This document shows positions 52,379-60,353 of a stretch of 64,000 nt of DNA, one piece after another (positions within the stretch are counted from its first letter, which is position 1; each line of letters begins with the position of its first letter). Under the pieces are notes generated by a model. The model was given only the letters and a program-made list of their open reading frames with translations, was not told the origin of the DNA and made no database searches. Origin of the DNA: Bog-756 sp963833585 (GTDB lineage: Bacteria > Actinomycetota > Acidimicrobiia > Acidimicrobiales > RAAP-2); assembly GCA_963833585.1 (NCBI GenBank), contig CAWHYF010000003.1:310001-374000 (forward strand). The letters are read 5' to 3'. The position numbers and the translations under genes were made by a program.

Positions 52379-52502
52379 CGACGGGAATGGGTGTCCCTCA
52401 CCACCGGGCTGTGGGTACGTTATCTAAGGCCGGTCGACACCGTCGCCCCTGGGGGTCTTGGCGAACCGGTTGGGCTAGCTTCCCACCAGTAGGAGAAGGA
52501 CC

Positions 52503-52577
52503 ATGTCCATGCTCGACTCACCCTCATCCCGTCGTCAGGCGACGAGGATCAACACCGTTCCGAGGCTCACCGGCTGA
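52503..52577 (+). CDS. Candidate small ORF
   Basis: MSMLDSPSSRRQATRINTVPRLTG, 24 residues plus stop, here described by its pieces: an acidic start, then RRQATR and PRLTG. A very good ribosome site AGGAGAAGGA precedes the ATG. The product is basic and of unknown function; it might be a leader peptide. The rest of the gap 52379-52836 has no gene I can support. Confidence 0.3.
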   Translation: MSMLDSPSSRRQATRINTVPRLTG

Positions 52578-52760
52578 ACACCCGGGCACGACGGCCTCGT
52601 CGAAATCCCGTCGGTGGTTATCTCCAGTCGTGCTTTGTCTAGCGAGCCACGTCTGGAGCGAATTCTGGTAATCAAATTGGTTCAGTCGCCATGCCTGGAG
52701 TCGGGCGGCGGAACCTTTCTCAACAGGCGTGACGACTGAACTTACCCACTTACTTTACGA

Positions 52761-52821
52761 GCAATTCCAATTGCATGCAACCCGCGTTGCATGCAACCCC
52801 AGTTGCACCTAGCAGTTGCAA
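52761..52821. repeat. Iteron-like array of TTGCA(TGCAA) units
   Basis: TTGCATGCAA occurs at 52771-52780 and 52787-52796, and TTGCA at 52803-52807 and 52816-52820. The first three are exactly 16 bases apart; the fourth is 13. A GCAATTCCAATTGC palindrome precedes them at 52761-52774. The array lies just beyond the stop of the HTH gene at 52837 and could be an operator or an origin-like site. Confidence 0.7.
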
Positions 52822-52836
52822 CCGCCCATGGCTGCG

Positions 52837-53190
52837 TTAGATCTCTTCACGCGCCTCCTTCGCGTATCGAGACGCCATTTGCCGTGAGAAACCCCAAATT
52901 CGAGCCAGCTCGTTGATCGACATACCGTGCTCCAGGGCCGAGCGAAATGACGCGACACGCGATGCCCGTCGACATCTATCGAACTCAAAGAGAGCCTCAG
53001 TCAGGTCTTCGCGCTCCTCGGTGATGTTGACGTCCTTGAACACGGTGCGATATTCGTCTTCTTCCGTTACACGGATCCCCAGAGACCTTCGAAGACTGTC
53101 CTCGCGACGTTCGAGAACTCGCCGAAGATTCTGCATTGCCTCGATTAGGTGTTCGGCGCAACGGATCGCTTCTTCGTCACTCGTTGCCAT
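52837..53190 (-). CDS. Small HTH protein
   Basis: A 117-residue protein with an acidic helical N-terminal part (EHLIEAMQNLRRVLERREDSLRRSLGI) and a C-terminal helix-turn-helix, SINELARIWGFSRQMASRYAKEAREEI, like the recombinase/sigma HTH type. It is probably a DNA-binding regulator. The iteron array lies at its 3' end, which is unusual for an autoregulator. ATG at 53190 is plausible though the ribosome site is weak. Nothing more can be said about its target. Confidence 0.6.
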   Translation of the reverse strand: MATSDEEAIRCAEHLIEAMQNLRRVLERREDSLRRSLGIRVTEEDEYRTVFKDVNITEEREDLTEALFEFDRCRRASRVASFRSALEHGMSINELARIWGFSRQMASRYAKEAREEI

Positions 53191-53496
53191 GCAGCAAAAC
53201 TATCGGACCCCCGGAAACAGTGTCGAAATGGCCAACCGAAGCGACCAGATTGGCGTACGATTCCGGCACCCAATGACACTCAAGGCTGCCTCTATTGCCG
53301 GATATGCGACGGGGTCGGGTCAGAAGCAACTGCGGTTGCCCTAGGAATTGGCGCCCGATCAGAACAGAGTGTGACCTGGGCGGCGGAACCCGCTCGACGG
53401 TGCGTCGAGGGCCGGGCCGAGAGCTGGGTGGCGGGACTCAGCTCGGCCGGCTCGGCCCACTAACGCTACCGCCGTAGGGGTAATCCTCTTGGCGGG
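53191..53496. other. Non-coding gap
   Basis: 306 bases without a supported gene. A GGGCGGCGGAACC string at about 53378 also occurs near 52690. The stretch 53380-53460 is strongly G/C and may be structured. Confidence 0.4.
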
Positions 53497-53799
53497 TCAT
53501 CCCACGCGATGGTGGTTATTGGTCGGGCTGAAAGGCACTTCCGGGCGTGTCGATGAGTCTGACAGACGCTCCGGAATCATCCCCGGCACGGAGTCAGTTC
53601 GCATGTTGACCGACACAAGCTGAATATTCAGGTCCCGGAATAACTCGAGCAATGTGTGGAGTCTGAGCTGGTCGAAGTCCGAGGCCAGGAGCCGGGTCAG
53701 ACCCGCTGGGGAGTCGATCTGCTCGGTACCGGTCCCACGAATGAGAGCGTCGGAGAGTCGCCCCCTGACCACCACCTCGTAGGTGTCCATGTGAGACAT
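53497..53799 (-). CDS. Conserved small actinobacterial protein with a tail made by a repeat
   Basis: A 100-residue protein starting MSHMDTYEVVVRGRLSDALIRG; SPAGLTRLLASDF and LLELFRDLNIQLVSVN complete a short conserved module (about 75 residues). From residue ~82 the sequence (RPEVPFSPTNNHH) is encoded by dispersed repeat copy 4, so insertion of the repeat seems to have changed the C-terminus. Function unknown. Two in-frame ATGs are close together; I chose 53799. Confidence 0.55.
   Translation of the reverse strand: MSHMDTYEVVVRGRLSDALIRGTGTEQIDSPAGLTRLLASDFDQLRLHTLLELFRDLNIQLVSVNMRTDSVPGMIPERLSDSSTRPEVPFSPTNNHHRVG
53514..53550 (+). repeat. Dispersed repeat, copy 4
   Basis: GGTTATTGGTCGGGCTGAAA then GGCACTTCCGGGCGTGT. 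The last 17 bases are identical to copy 1. Read on the minus strand it encodes the C-terminus of the gene at 53497-53799. Confidence 0.6.
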
Positions 53800-53886
53800 G
53801 TACCCAGTTTGAGCCATGCTCACCCAGTAGTTGAGGAGCAGCAAGACCGAACACCCATTCTGGGTGAGAGTGCTGCTGGACTGAGG

Positions 53887-54411
53887 CTAGAACCTGAAGC
53901 GAGTTAGTCCGCCCGGCTCGGTGCCCAGTACCACGGTCACCGAATGTGGCTTGACGCGAAATACGTTCCACGGCGGTGGTCCCTGCGACGGCGCGTTGAA
54001 CGGAGCGGTGATACCGGTCCCAGTCTCATCCAGTTGGGCGGGCCACCCCTGATCCGCCCAGGCCTGGGCGAGGCGCGTCAGCGTGGCCGGGTCGGTCTCC
54101 CGCTCCGCCTCACCTTCGGCGACCACATCTGCATCGCGAATCGACGCCGCGATCGAACATCGTGGATCGCGGGCGACGTTGCGGCCCTTCCGGGTTCCCG
54201 ATCCGGTCTGGAACCAGAAGCTCCCGTCCAGCCAGAGCGCACCGACCGCAGTCACGTGCGGGCTCCCGTCCTCGTTCACCGTCGAGAGCCACGTCGTGCG
54301 AGCGTTGTGGGCGTCAGGAGCCGGCGGCGAACCGGCCTCAAGCTTCTCGACGACGTTCGCCCAGTCCACTGGGGGCAGCCCGTCCGTCGCGCCCAGGTTG
54401 ATGATGTCCAT
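53887..54411 (-). CDS. Pyridoxamine 5'-phosphate oxidase family protein
   Basis: A 174-residue FMN-binding split-barrel protein. TTWLSTVNEDGSPHVTAVGALWLDGSFWFQTGSGTRKGRNVARDP carries the typical first strands and the KxRNVxxxP pattern of flavin-binding PNPOx-like proteins. It is likely an F420- or FMN-dependent reductase of the actinobacterial type; the cofactor cannot be decided. ATG at 54411 has GGGAGACGTA upstream. Confidence 0.75.
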   Translation of the reverse strand: MDIINLGATDGLPPVDWANVVEKLEAGSPPAPDAHNARTTWLSTVNEDGSPHVTAVGALWLDGSFWFQTGSGTRKGRNVARDPRCSIAASIRDADVVAEGEAERETDPATLTRLAQAWADQGWPAQLDETGTGITAPFNAPSQGPPPWNVFRVKPHSVTVVLGTEPGGLTRFRF

Positions 54412-54566
54412 TACGTCTCCCTTCTGGTAGTCCGGCGACACGGTATGCAGGCCGTGTCTTCCGTTGACGTTTACCGGTCAGCAAAGTCATCGCGTATCAG
54501 AGCTAGGAGATTCTCCCGGCCCGCTGCAAGGTCTGCCCGCCGATCCCCGAATGCCGGATTGGAGGC

Positions 54567-54600
54567 GGTTATCGACTGCGGCTGATCGGGACATTCGGAG
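54567..54600 (+). repeat. Dispersed repeat, copy 5
   Basis: GGTTATCGACTGCGGCTGAT then CGGGACATTCGG. It is closest to copy 3 (about 31 of 37 bases shared, counting from the preceding GAGGC). It lies between the PNPOx and alpha/beta-hydrolase genes. Confidence 0.6.
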
Positions 54601-54609
54601 TGCCGGCGT

Positions 54610-55464
54610 CTAGCGTGCCAACATCTCACTGATCGCAGCTATGAGTTTGGTCTCGATGCTGAAGTGCCCGAGGTCCTTGTAGAGGGCAAGGTGTGCATTA
54701 GGAACGATCCCAGCGGTGTAGTGGGCGTTGACCACGTTGCACATCTTGTCCATCTCGCCATGGAGAACCGTGACCGGACAGGTGATGGCTGCGACATCGA
54801 AGGTTACCCACCCTCCCCCGTCAGCCAGTCGGTCGTCGGTATAACCCTCCAAACCCTGAGCGAACATCTCCGGAAACACGTCCCTAGCCTGTTGGAGCCA
54901 GACAGGATCTCGGAACAGGGCCACGTCAGATGGAGCAAGCGCATCGCTCATTCCACCGCCCGTCATCTTGCTGCCCCCTTCGCCGTGCGCATCGACGGCG
55001 GCAGCCAAGGCAGATTGGCGGTCAGGAGCATCCCACACGGACCTGCAATGTTCACGGCTCATGGTGGACCGTGACTCTTCACTTCGCATGTCGGTCAAGG
55101 AGCAGCAGGCGACGACCCCCAGAACACGGTCAGGTCGGAGTGCGGCGAGCGCCAGGGCATAGGCTCCGCCCGTCGATTCGCCCACGGCCAGGAACTTGTC
55201 GACGCCCAGCTCATCGACGACTGCCAATGCGTCGGGAATCCAATCGGCGATCGTGCGACCTGGGAGCGGCGTCGACATCCCGTATCCGGGCCGATCAATG
55301 CCGATGATCAGAAGATCGGCTTCTGCCGCTTCGGCGTCCCGGTGGACAGGATCCAGTCGACTGCCCGGGCCACCGTGACACCAGATGACGGGGATTCCAC
55401 CTGGACTTCCGTAAGTGGCGAACCCGACCCTCCGGCCATCGGCGAGTTGGAGCGTGGAGTCCAT
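54610..55464 (-). CDS. Alpha/beta hydrolase
   Basis: A 284-residue hydrolase. HGGPGSRLDPV is the oxyanion loop, GESTGG at about residue 96 the nucleophile elbow, HGEMDKM supplies the acid and LGHFS the His of the triad. No signal peptide, so cytoplasmic; ester substrate unknown. It ends 198 bases from the PNPOx gene. Confidence 0.85.
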   Translation of the reverse strand: MDSTLQLADGRRVGFATYGSPGGIPVIWCHGGPGSRLDPVHRDAEAAEADLLIIGIDRPGYGMSTPLPGRTIADWIPDALAVVDELGVDKFLAVGESTGGAYALALAALRPDRVLGVVACCSLTDMRSEESRSTMSREHCRSVWDAPDRQSALAAAVDAHGEGGSKMTGGGMSDALAPSDVALFRDPVWLQQARDVFPEMFAQGLEGYTDDRLADGGGWVTFDVAAITCPVTVLHGEMDKMCNVVNAHYTAGIVPNAHLALYKDLGHFSIETKLIAAISEMLAR

Positions 55465-55628
55465 GGCCTAAGTCCTACCACCAAGACCAACTGGCCCCTA
55501 CCACCGGGCCGCGTTGTCCGTGGACGGTTCTTGCCGGGTGCCAGCTGCCCTCTACCGACACAGATGTGATCGTTCTCGCGTCCGGATGCTCAAGGCACCA
55601 ACGTAACCGGGGGCCGACTCAAGCTAGG

Positions 55629-56774
55629 TCAGCCAAGGTTGTTGACGCAGGTATTGCCATCGTTGTTGCTGTTGGTGCCATCTGGACAGGTGGTGTTCGA
55701 CCAAGTTGTGTCCCTCAAACGCGCACCGGTTAGGGAGGCATGGTCCAGGTCGGCGTTGGTCAGATTGCCGTCGCTCAAGTTGGCGTTGTCGACGTTGGCG
55801 TACGACAGATTGGAACCGTCCATTTGAGCGCTATTCAGGCGGGCACTGGTCAGTGCGGCGCCGGTGAGGTTTGCGTTCTGCAGGTCGGCGAGTTTCAGGT
55901 TCGCATCGCTCAAGTTTGTAGGGGTACTGACGAGGCCGCCATCTTCCTCTAAGGGGGATAGGTCGGCATTGGATAGATTGGCTCCCGACAAGGTGGCGCC
56001 GCTGAAGTCCACGCCCTCCATCTGCATGCCAGACAGATCCACGGCTCTGACCTTGGCGCCGGCAAAGTTGGCTGCGCTGCATGCCGGGATATCAAAATTT
56101 GATGGCGCGGATTCACTGAAGACCGCATTGGTAAACGCCGCCCCTGTCAGCCTGGCGTCGGATAGCACGGTCCAGGACAAGTCGTCGCCTGTCAGGTTGG
56201 CACCGTTCAGGTAGGCGCTCGACATGGAAATGCCACCGCAGTGAGACACGACGCCGACGCCGTCCCCGAAGTCGAGTGTGGCACAAGAGGACGTGCTGGC
56301 GCCGCTCAGATTGGCGTCAGTCAGACTGGCGCCGGTGAGATTGCCGCCATTGCACATTGCGCCGTTCTCTGAGAAATAACACAGGACGAGACTGGCGTTC
56401 GACAGATTGGCATCACGCATGTTGTCGCTGGAGAGGTTGACACCCGACAGATTGGCACCAGAGAGATCGGCCTTCTCCAGATCGGTACCTGTTAGCACCG
56501 CGACGTCACCACAGACGTACGGCGCCACATCGGGACAATCAATAAACTGAGCACCCGACAAGTTGGCGAAGGAGAGGTTGACGCCCGACAGATCGGCGCC
56601 AGAGAGATTGGCGCCCGGACAATCGGTGAATCTAGTTGCGGTGGGGTGGGCAACGACGTTGCAACCGTCAACGGTTGTCTGGGCATAAGCCGGGGTCGAG
56701 GTCATCCCAGTGATCGTCATGATGCCAAAAAGCAAAGCGACAATGACGCCGCAGGCCAGCAGATGACGTCGCAT
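55629..56774 (-). CDS. Secreted pentapeptide-repeat protein
   Basis: A 381-residue protein with a short signal peptide (MRRHLLACGVIVALLFGIMTI, cleaved after AYA) and dozens of A(D/N)LSG-type repeats (for example GADLSGVNLSFANLSGAQF) interrupted by Cys-containing loops (CPDVAPYVC, CGDVA). It forms a right-handed quadrilateral helix, probably outside the membrane; the loops could form disulfides. Pentapeptide proteins of this kind have no general enzymatic role. The longer start at 56858 is possible but lacks a better signal. Confidence 0.75.
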   Translation of the reverse strand: MRRHLLACGVIVALLFGIMTITGMTSTPAYAQTTVDGCNVVAHPTATRFTDCPGANLSGADLSGVNLSFANLSGAQFIDCPDVAPYVCGDVAVLTGTDLEKADLSGANLSGVNLSSDNMRDANLSNASLVLCYFSENGAMCNGGNLTGASLTDANLSGASTSSCATLDFGDGVGVVSHCGGISMSSAYLNGANLTGDDLSWTVLSDARLTGAAFTNAVFSESAPSNFDIPACSAANFAGAKVRAVDLSGMQMEGVDFSGATLSGANLSNADLSPLEEDGGLVSTPTNLSDANLKLADLQNANLTGAALTSARLNSAQMDGSNLSYANVDNANLSDGNLTNADLDHASLTGARLRDTTWSNTTCPDGTNSNNDGNTCVNNLG

Positions 56775-57318
56775 TTCACCACGAAGCCATCGAGCCGGGG
56801 CTTTTGCTGCCTTAGGCAATTGCGTCGGAACGAGGTTTCCATTCGGGCACGATCGCACGGCGACCCCCTTCGCAGCAGGCTGTCGAGAGTGTGGATCGAG
56901 TCTCGGTCCAGTTCGTCGACGATGGCGGCAGGATCCATTAAACCACTCACGGGGACATCGTGCTTGTGGTTCAGATTCGACGGACTCGTTCCTATGTCTC
57001 GTGAGATGACCGTCGTACGGCTGATCAGTGAGAGAGACGCCCGGCAGTGCTACTGAGGTCCGTGAGGAGGATGCCGAGCTACGTGGCGTGCGGGGCGGCG
57101 GTCTGCGGAGGCCCGGGTTTGGTGACCTGATCCGGATCTCGTACCGCCGGAGAAGCGATCGACTCTTCCGCCATTACCAAGGTACACCAGGGTGGGGGTC
57201 TTGATGCAAGCGCCGCGGGTGTGCTGACAATGCACGCCGCGACTCGAACCACGCGCCGTCGGCCCGAGCGACGGTCGGAATGAATGCAGTCCGAGAGGGC
57301 TCAAGGGAAGGTGGACGG
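56775..57318. other. Gap upstream of rph
   Basis: 544 bases with no gene I can support. Weak frames on both strands show no family. It holds the RAE-like motif and promoter listed next. Confidence 0.4.
57195..57231 (+). promoter_or_regulatory. Rifamycin-associated-element-like motif and promoter of rph
   Basis: GGGGTCTTGATGCAAGCGCC at 57195-57214 has the inverted core CTTGnnGCAAG seen in the rifamycin-associated element (RAE) that precedes rifampin-resistance genes, as I recall it (GGGGCTTGCGGCAAGGCCC), allowing one inserted base on each side. TTGATG (57201-57206) and GACAAT (57226-57231) with 19 bases between them could be the -35 and -10. The gap to the rph ATG is 88 bases. Confidence 0.5.
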
Positions 57319-59913
57319 ATGGGCAACTACGTGCTGAGCTTCCAGGAGATCGACTGCTCGCAGGTCGCGGTGGTTGGCGGCAAGGGCGCGCACCTGGGGG
57401 AGCTCTCGCGGATCGAAGGCATCCGCGTGCCAGCAGGCTTCTGTGTGACGACGGACGCCTTCCGGCGGATCATGGGGGACGCGTCGTCGATCGGCGACCG
57501 GCTCGATCGGCTGTCGCGTCAAAGCCCCGATGACTGGGAGGAGATCCGCACGCTGAGCGGAGAGGTCCGCCAGATCCTCGAAGGGATCGCCATCCCCGAC
57601 GATCTTGCAGCGGCAATCACCCGCTCGCTCGCCCGGCTCGGCCAACAAGCTGCCTACGCGGTCCGATCGAGTGCGACCGCGGAGGACCTGCCGACGGCCT
57701 CCTTCGCCGGCCAGCAGGACACCTACCTCAACGTCGTGGGGCCAGCCGCGATCCTCGAGCACATCAGCCGGTGCTGGGCCTCGCTCTTCACTGAGCGGGC
57801 TGTGACCTACCGACTCCGGAATGCGTTCGACCAGCGGAGAGTCCAAATGGCCGTGATCGTGCAGCAGATGGTCTTCTCGCAGGCGGCCGGCATCCTCTTC
57901 ACAGCCGACCCCGTCACGTCAAACCGGAAGGTCGTCTCCGTGGAGGCCGCCTTCGGACTCGGCGAGGCTCTGGTGTCAGGCCGGGTGAACGCGGACGTGT
58001 ACCAGGTGCGCGAAGGCGAGATCATCGCCAAAGCAATCGGCACCAAGCAGCTGGCCATCCAGGCCTCGCCGGCAGGGGGAACGCAGGAAGTGCTGATCGA
58101 GCCGGAGCGTCAGGAGCAGCCGGCACTAACAGATGTGCAGGTCGTGCAGCTCGAGCAGCTGGGGCGCCGGATCGAAGGGCACTTCGGCCTCCCCCAGGAC
58201 ATCGAATGGTGCCTGGTCGATGACAGCTTCCAGGTCGTCCAGAGCCGGCCGATCACCACGCTGTTCCCCATCCCTGCGGCCGGCGACCAAGAGAACCATG
58301 TGTATGTGTCTGTCGGTCATGCCCAGATGATGACCGACACCATGAGGCCTTTGGGGCTCTCCTTTTGGCAGCTGACCACACCTCGGCCGATGTACGTGGC
58401 CGGTGGGAGGCTGTTCGTCGATGTCGCCCCGGACTTGGCGTCGCCCGCCAGGCGCGCCGGCCTCTTGGAGGCGATGGGAAAATCCGATCCCTTGATCGGA
58501 GACGCGCTGGAGATCATCCTCGAACGAGATGACTTCGTCCCGACCCTCAGAGACGAAAGTCCAGGTTCCGCGCCGGGTGGCGGCATGCCCACCCCCATCG
58601 AGACCGATCCGGCCATCGTCACTGGACTGATCGAGCGCAGTGAGGCTTCCATCGCCAAGTTGAAGAGCGACATCCGTGGGAAGTCCGGCTCCGCGCTGCT
58701 CGACTTCATCCTTGCGGACATCCAGGAGCTGAGGCGGATCCTGTTTGATCCGGAGAGCCATCAAGTGTTCATGTCGGCAATGGAAGGGGCGTGGTGGCTG
58801 AACGAGCGCATGGAGGCGTGGCTGGGCGAGAAGAACGCCGCCGACACGATTACACAATCTGTCCCCCATAACGTCACGTCGGAGATGGGGCTGGCGCTCC
58901 TGGACGTCGCGGACGTGATCCGTCCATATCCGGAAGTGGTGGCTTTCCTGCAGCACGGCAGGGACGAGGACTTCTTGGACGAGTTGCCCGAACTTACGGG
59001 CGGGCGGGAAGCCCGAGACGCCATCCGGGCCTACCTCGACAAGTACGGCATGCGCTGCGTCGGTGAGATCGACATCACCAGGCCACGTTGGAGCGAACGC
59101 CCCACCACGCTCGTGCCCCTGATCCTCGGCAACATCAAGAACTTCGAGCCGGGCGCCGCCGGACAGCGCTTCGAGCAAGGCCGGCAGGAGGCCACGGAAA
59201 AGGAACAGGAGCTGCTGGCGCGCTTGGAGGACCTGCCGGACGGGGAGCGCAAGGCCGGTGAGACCAAGCGGATGATCGATCGCGTCCGGACCTTCATCGG
59301 GTACAGGGAATATCCGAAGTACGGCATGGTGAGCCGCTACTTCGTCTACAAGCAGGCCTTGCTGGAAGAGGCCGGGCGCCTCGTGCAGGCCCGCGTGCTT
59401 GGTGAGAAGGAGGACATCTTCTATCTCACGTTCCAGGAGCTCCACGAGGCGGTGCGCACGAACCACTCGGAGGATCAGCTCATCTCCCAGCGCAAGGACA
59501 CGTTCAGGTCATATCAAGTGCTGACGCCTCCCCGGGTGTTCACGTCGGATGGCGAGGTCGTCGTCGGGGCGTATCGGCGCGACGACGTGCCGACCGGCGC
59601 GCTGGTTGGTTTACCGGTTTCTTCCGGGACCATCGAGGGGCGGGCCCGGGTGATAGTGGACATGGCAGAGGCCGATCTCGAGCCAGGCGACATCCTGATC
59701 ACGGCCTACACGGACCCCAGCTGGTCGCCCCTGTTCGTCGCGATCACGGGCCTGGTGACGGAGGTCGGTGGCCTGATGACCCATGGCGCAGTCATCGCAC
59801 GGGAATACGGCTTGCCAGCCGTCGTGGGCGTCGAGCATGCCACTCGGTTGATCCGCGATCGGCAGCGGATCCGCGTCAATGGGACAGACGGGTACGTAGA
59901 GATCCTGTCCTAG
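57319..59913 (+). CDS. rph: Rifampin phosphotransferase
   Basis: An 864-residue protein with the three-part layout of the RPH family. The N-terminal ATP-grasp domain (VVGGKGAHLGELSRIEGIRVPAGFCVTT, AVRSSATAEDLPTASFAGQQDTYLNV, GILFTADPVTSNRK) is followed by a long rifampin-binding region (about 350-760) and a swivelling C-terminal phospho-His domain with GGLMTHGAVIAREYGLPAVVGV; the catalytic His is about residue 822, near the corresponding His of characterised RPH enzymes. It phosphorylates rifampin with ATP, forming AMP and phosphate. ATG at 57319 follows GGAAGG. PEP synthase is the main alternative, but length and layout favour RPH. Confidence 0.85.
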   Translation: MGNYVLSFQEIDCSQVAVVGGKGAHLGELSRIEGIRVPAGFCVTTDAFRRIMGDASSIGDRLDRLSRQSPDDWEEIRTLSGEVRQILEGIAIPDDLAAAITRSLARLGQQAAYAVRSSATAEDLPTASFAGQQDTYLNVVGPAAILEHISRCWASLFTERAVTYRLRNAFDQRRVQMAVIVQQMVFSQAAGILFTADPVTSNRKVVSVEAAFGLGEALVSGRVNADVYQVREGEIIAKAIGTKQLAIQASPAGGTQEVLIEPERQEQPALTDVQVVQLEQLGRRIEGHFGLPQDIEWCLVDDSFQVVQSRPITTLFPIPAAGDQENHVYVSVGHAQMMTDTMRPLGLSFWQLTTPRPMYVAGGRLFVDVAPDLASPARRAGLLEAMGKSDPLIGDALEIILERDDFVPTLRDESPGSAPGGGMPTPIETDPAIVTGLIERSEASIAKLKSDIRGKSGSALLDFILADIQELRRILFDPESHQVFMSAMEGAWWLNERMEAWLGEKNAADTITQSVPHNVTSEMGLALLDVADVIRPYPEVVAFLQHGRDEDFLDELPELTGGREARDAIRAYLDKYGMRCVGEIDITRPRWSERPTTLVPLILGNIKNFEPGAAGQRFEQGRQEATEKEQELLARLEDLPDGERKAGETKRMIDRVRTFIGYREYPKYGMVSRYFVYKQALLEEAGRLVQARVLGEKEDIFYLTFQELHEAVRTNHSEDQLISQRKDTFRSYQVLTPPRVFTSDGEVVVGAYRRDDVPTGALVGLPVSSGTIEGRARVIVDMAEADLEPGDILITAYTDPSWSPLFVAITGLVTEVGGLMTHGAVIAREYGLPAVVGVEHATRLIRDRQRIRVNGTDGYVEILS

Positions 59914-60035
59914 GCGATGCATGGTTGGAGTACGCGGCGGGAAGGGTCCCGTTCGAGTCGGGGCAGAATTCGGCTGTCGGATACCGCAACAAGCCGGCAC
60001 CTCGGTTCGGAGGGCGATGTCCTCGTTTTTTGCGT

Positions 60036-60258
60036 GAAGTTGACCCGCGCTCGCGGACGCTTCATTGTGGGGAGTTCCCAGAGGAAGGAGCCCCCGGTGG
60101 GTCGTCCGCGTAGCTATCCCGAGGAGTTTGGGGAGAAGGGCCGTGACCTGGTCCGTCGAGGAGACCGCTGGCGACTCCACATCGTCGCTGACCTGGGCAC
60201 TCCCGATCGGACTCTGAACGTCGGGCGACAGCTAGTTTCGCCGGGGGACGGACCGTGA
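60036..60258 (+). pseudogene. IS3-family orfA remnant with its left end
   Basis: From GTG at 60097 the frame reads VGRPRSYPEEFGEKGRDLVRRGDRW and ADLGTPDRTLNVGRQ, a degraded HTH of the IS3/IS911 OrfA type (normal form RPRSYPEEFRERAVRLV...ISDQTL). It stops after 54 codons at 60258. The 60-base stretch before it, with CATTGTGGGGAGTTCCCA at about 60064, resembles an IS3-type left end. Only the beginning of orfA is present, so the element is a remnant. The region 59914-60353 holds nothing else recognised. Confidence 0.65.
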
Positions 60259-60353
60259 AACCGCCATCGGTTCGTCTCCCCCATCGGGACCGGTACTCGG
60301 TCGAGGCATTGTGCCGAGCGGCCTCCCTCGTGGTGGCCCTGAATCCATAGTCC

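Noticed and set aside
52761..52821. TTGCATGCAA array as a CRISPR
   Set aside because: The repeats are 10 bp at 16-bp period; there is no spacer of CRISPR length and no cas genes in the window.
56717..56950. 77-codon minus-strand frame upstream of the pentapeptide gene
   Set aside because: It starts with a plausible helix (MDPAAIVDELDRDSIH) but has no ribosome site and overlaps the signal-peptide region in another frame.
57319..59913. Phosphoenolpyruvate synthase
   Set aside because: Domain layout is shared, but the length, N-terminal sequence and GGLMTHGAVIAREYG block are those of rifampin phosphotransferase.
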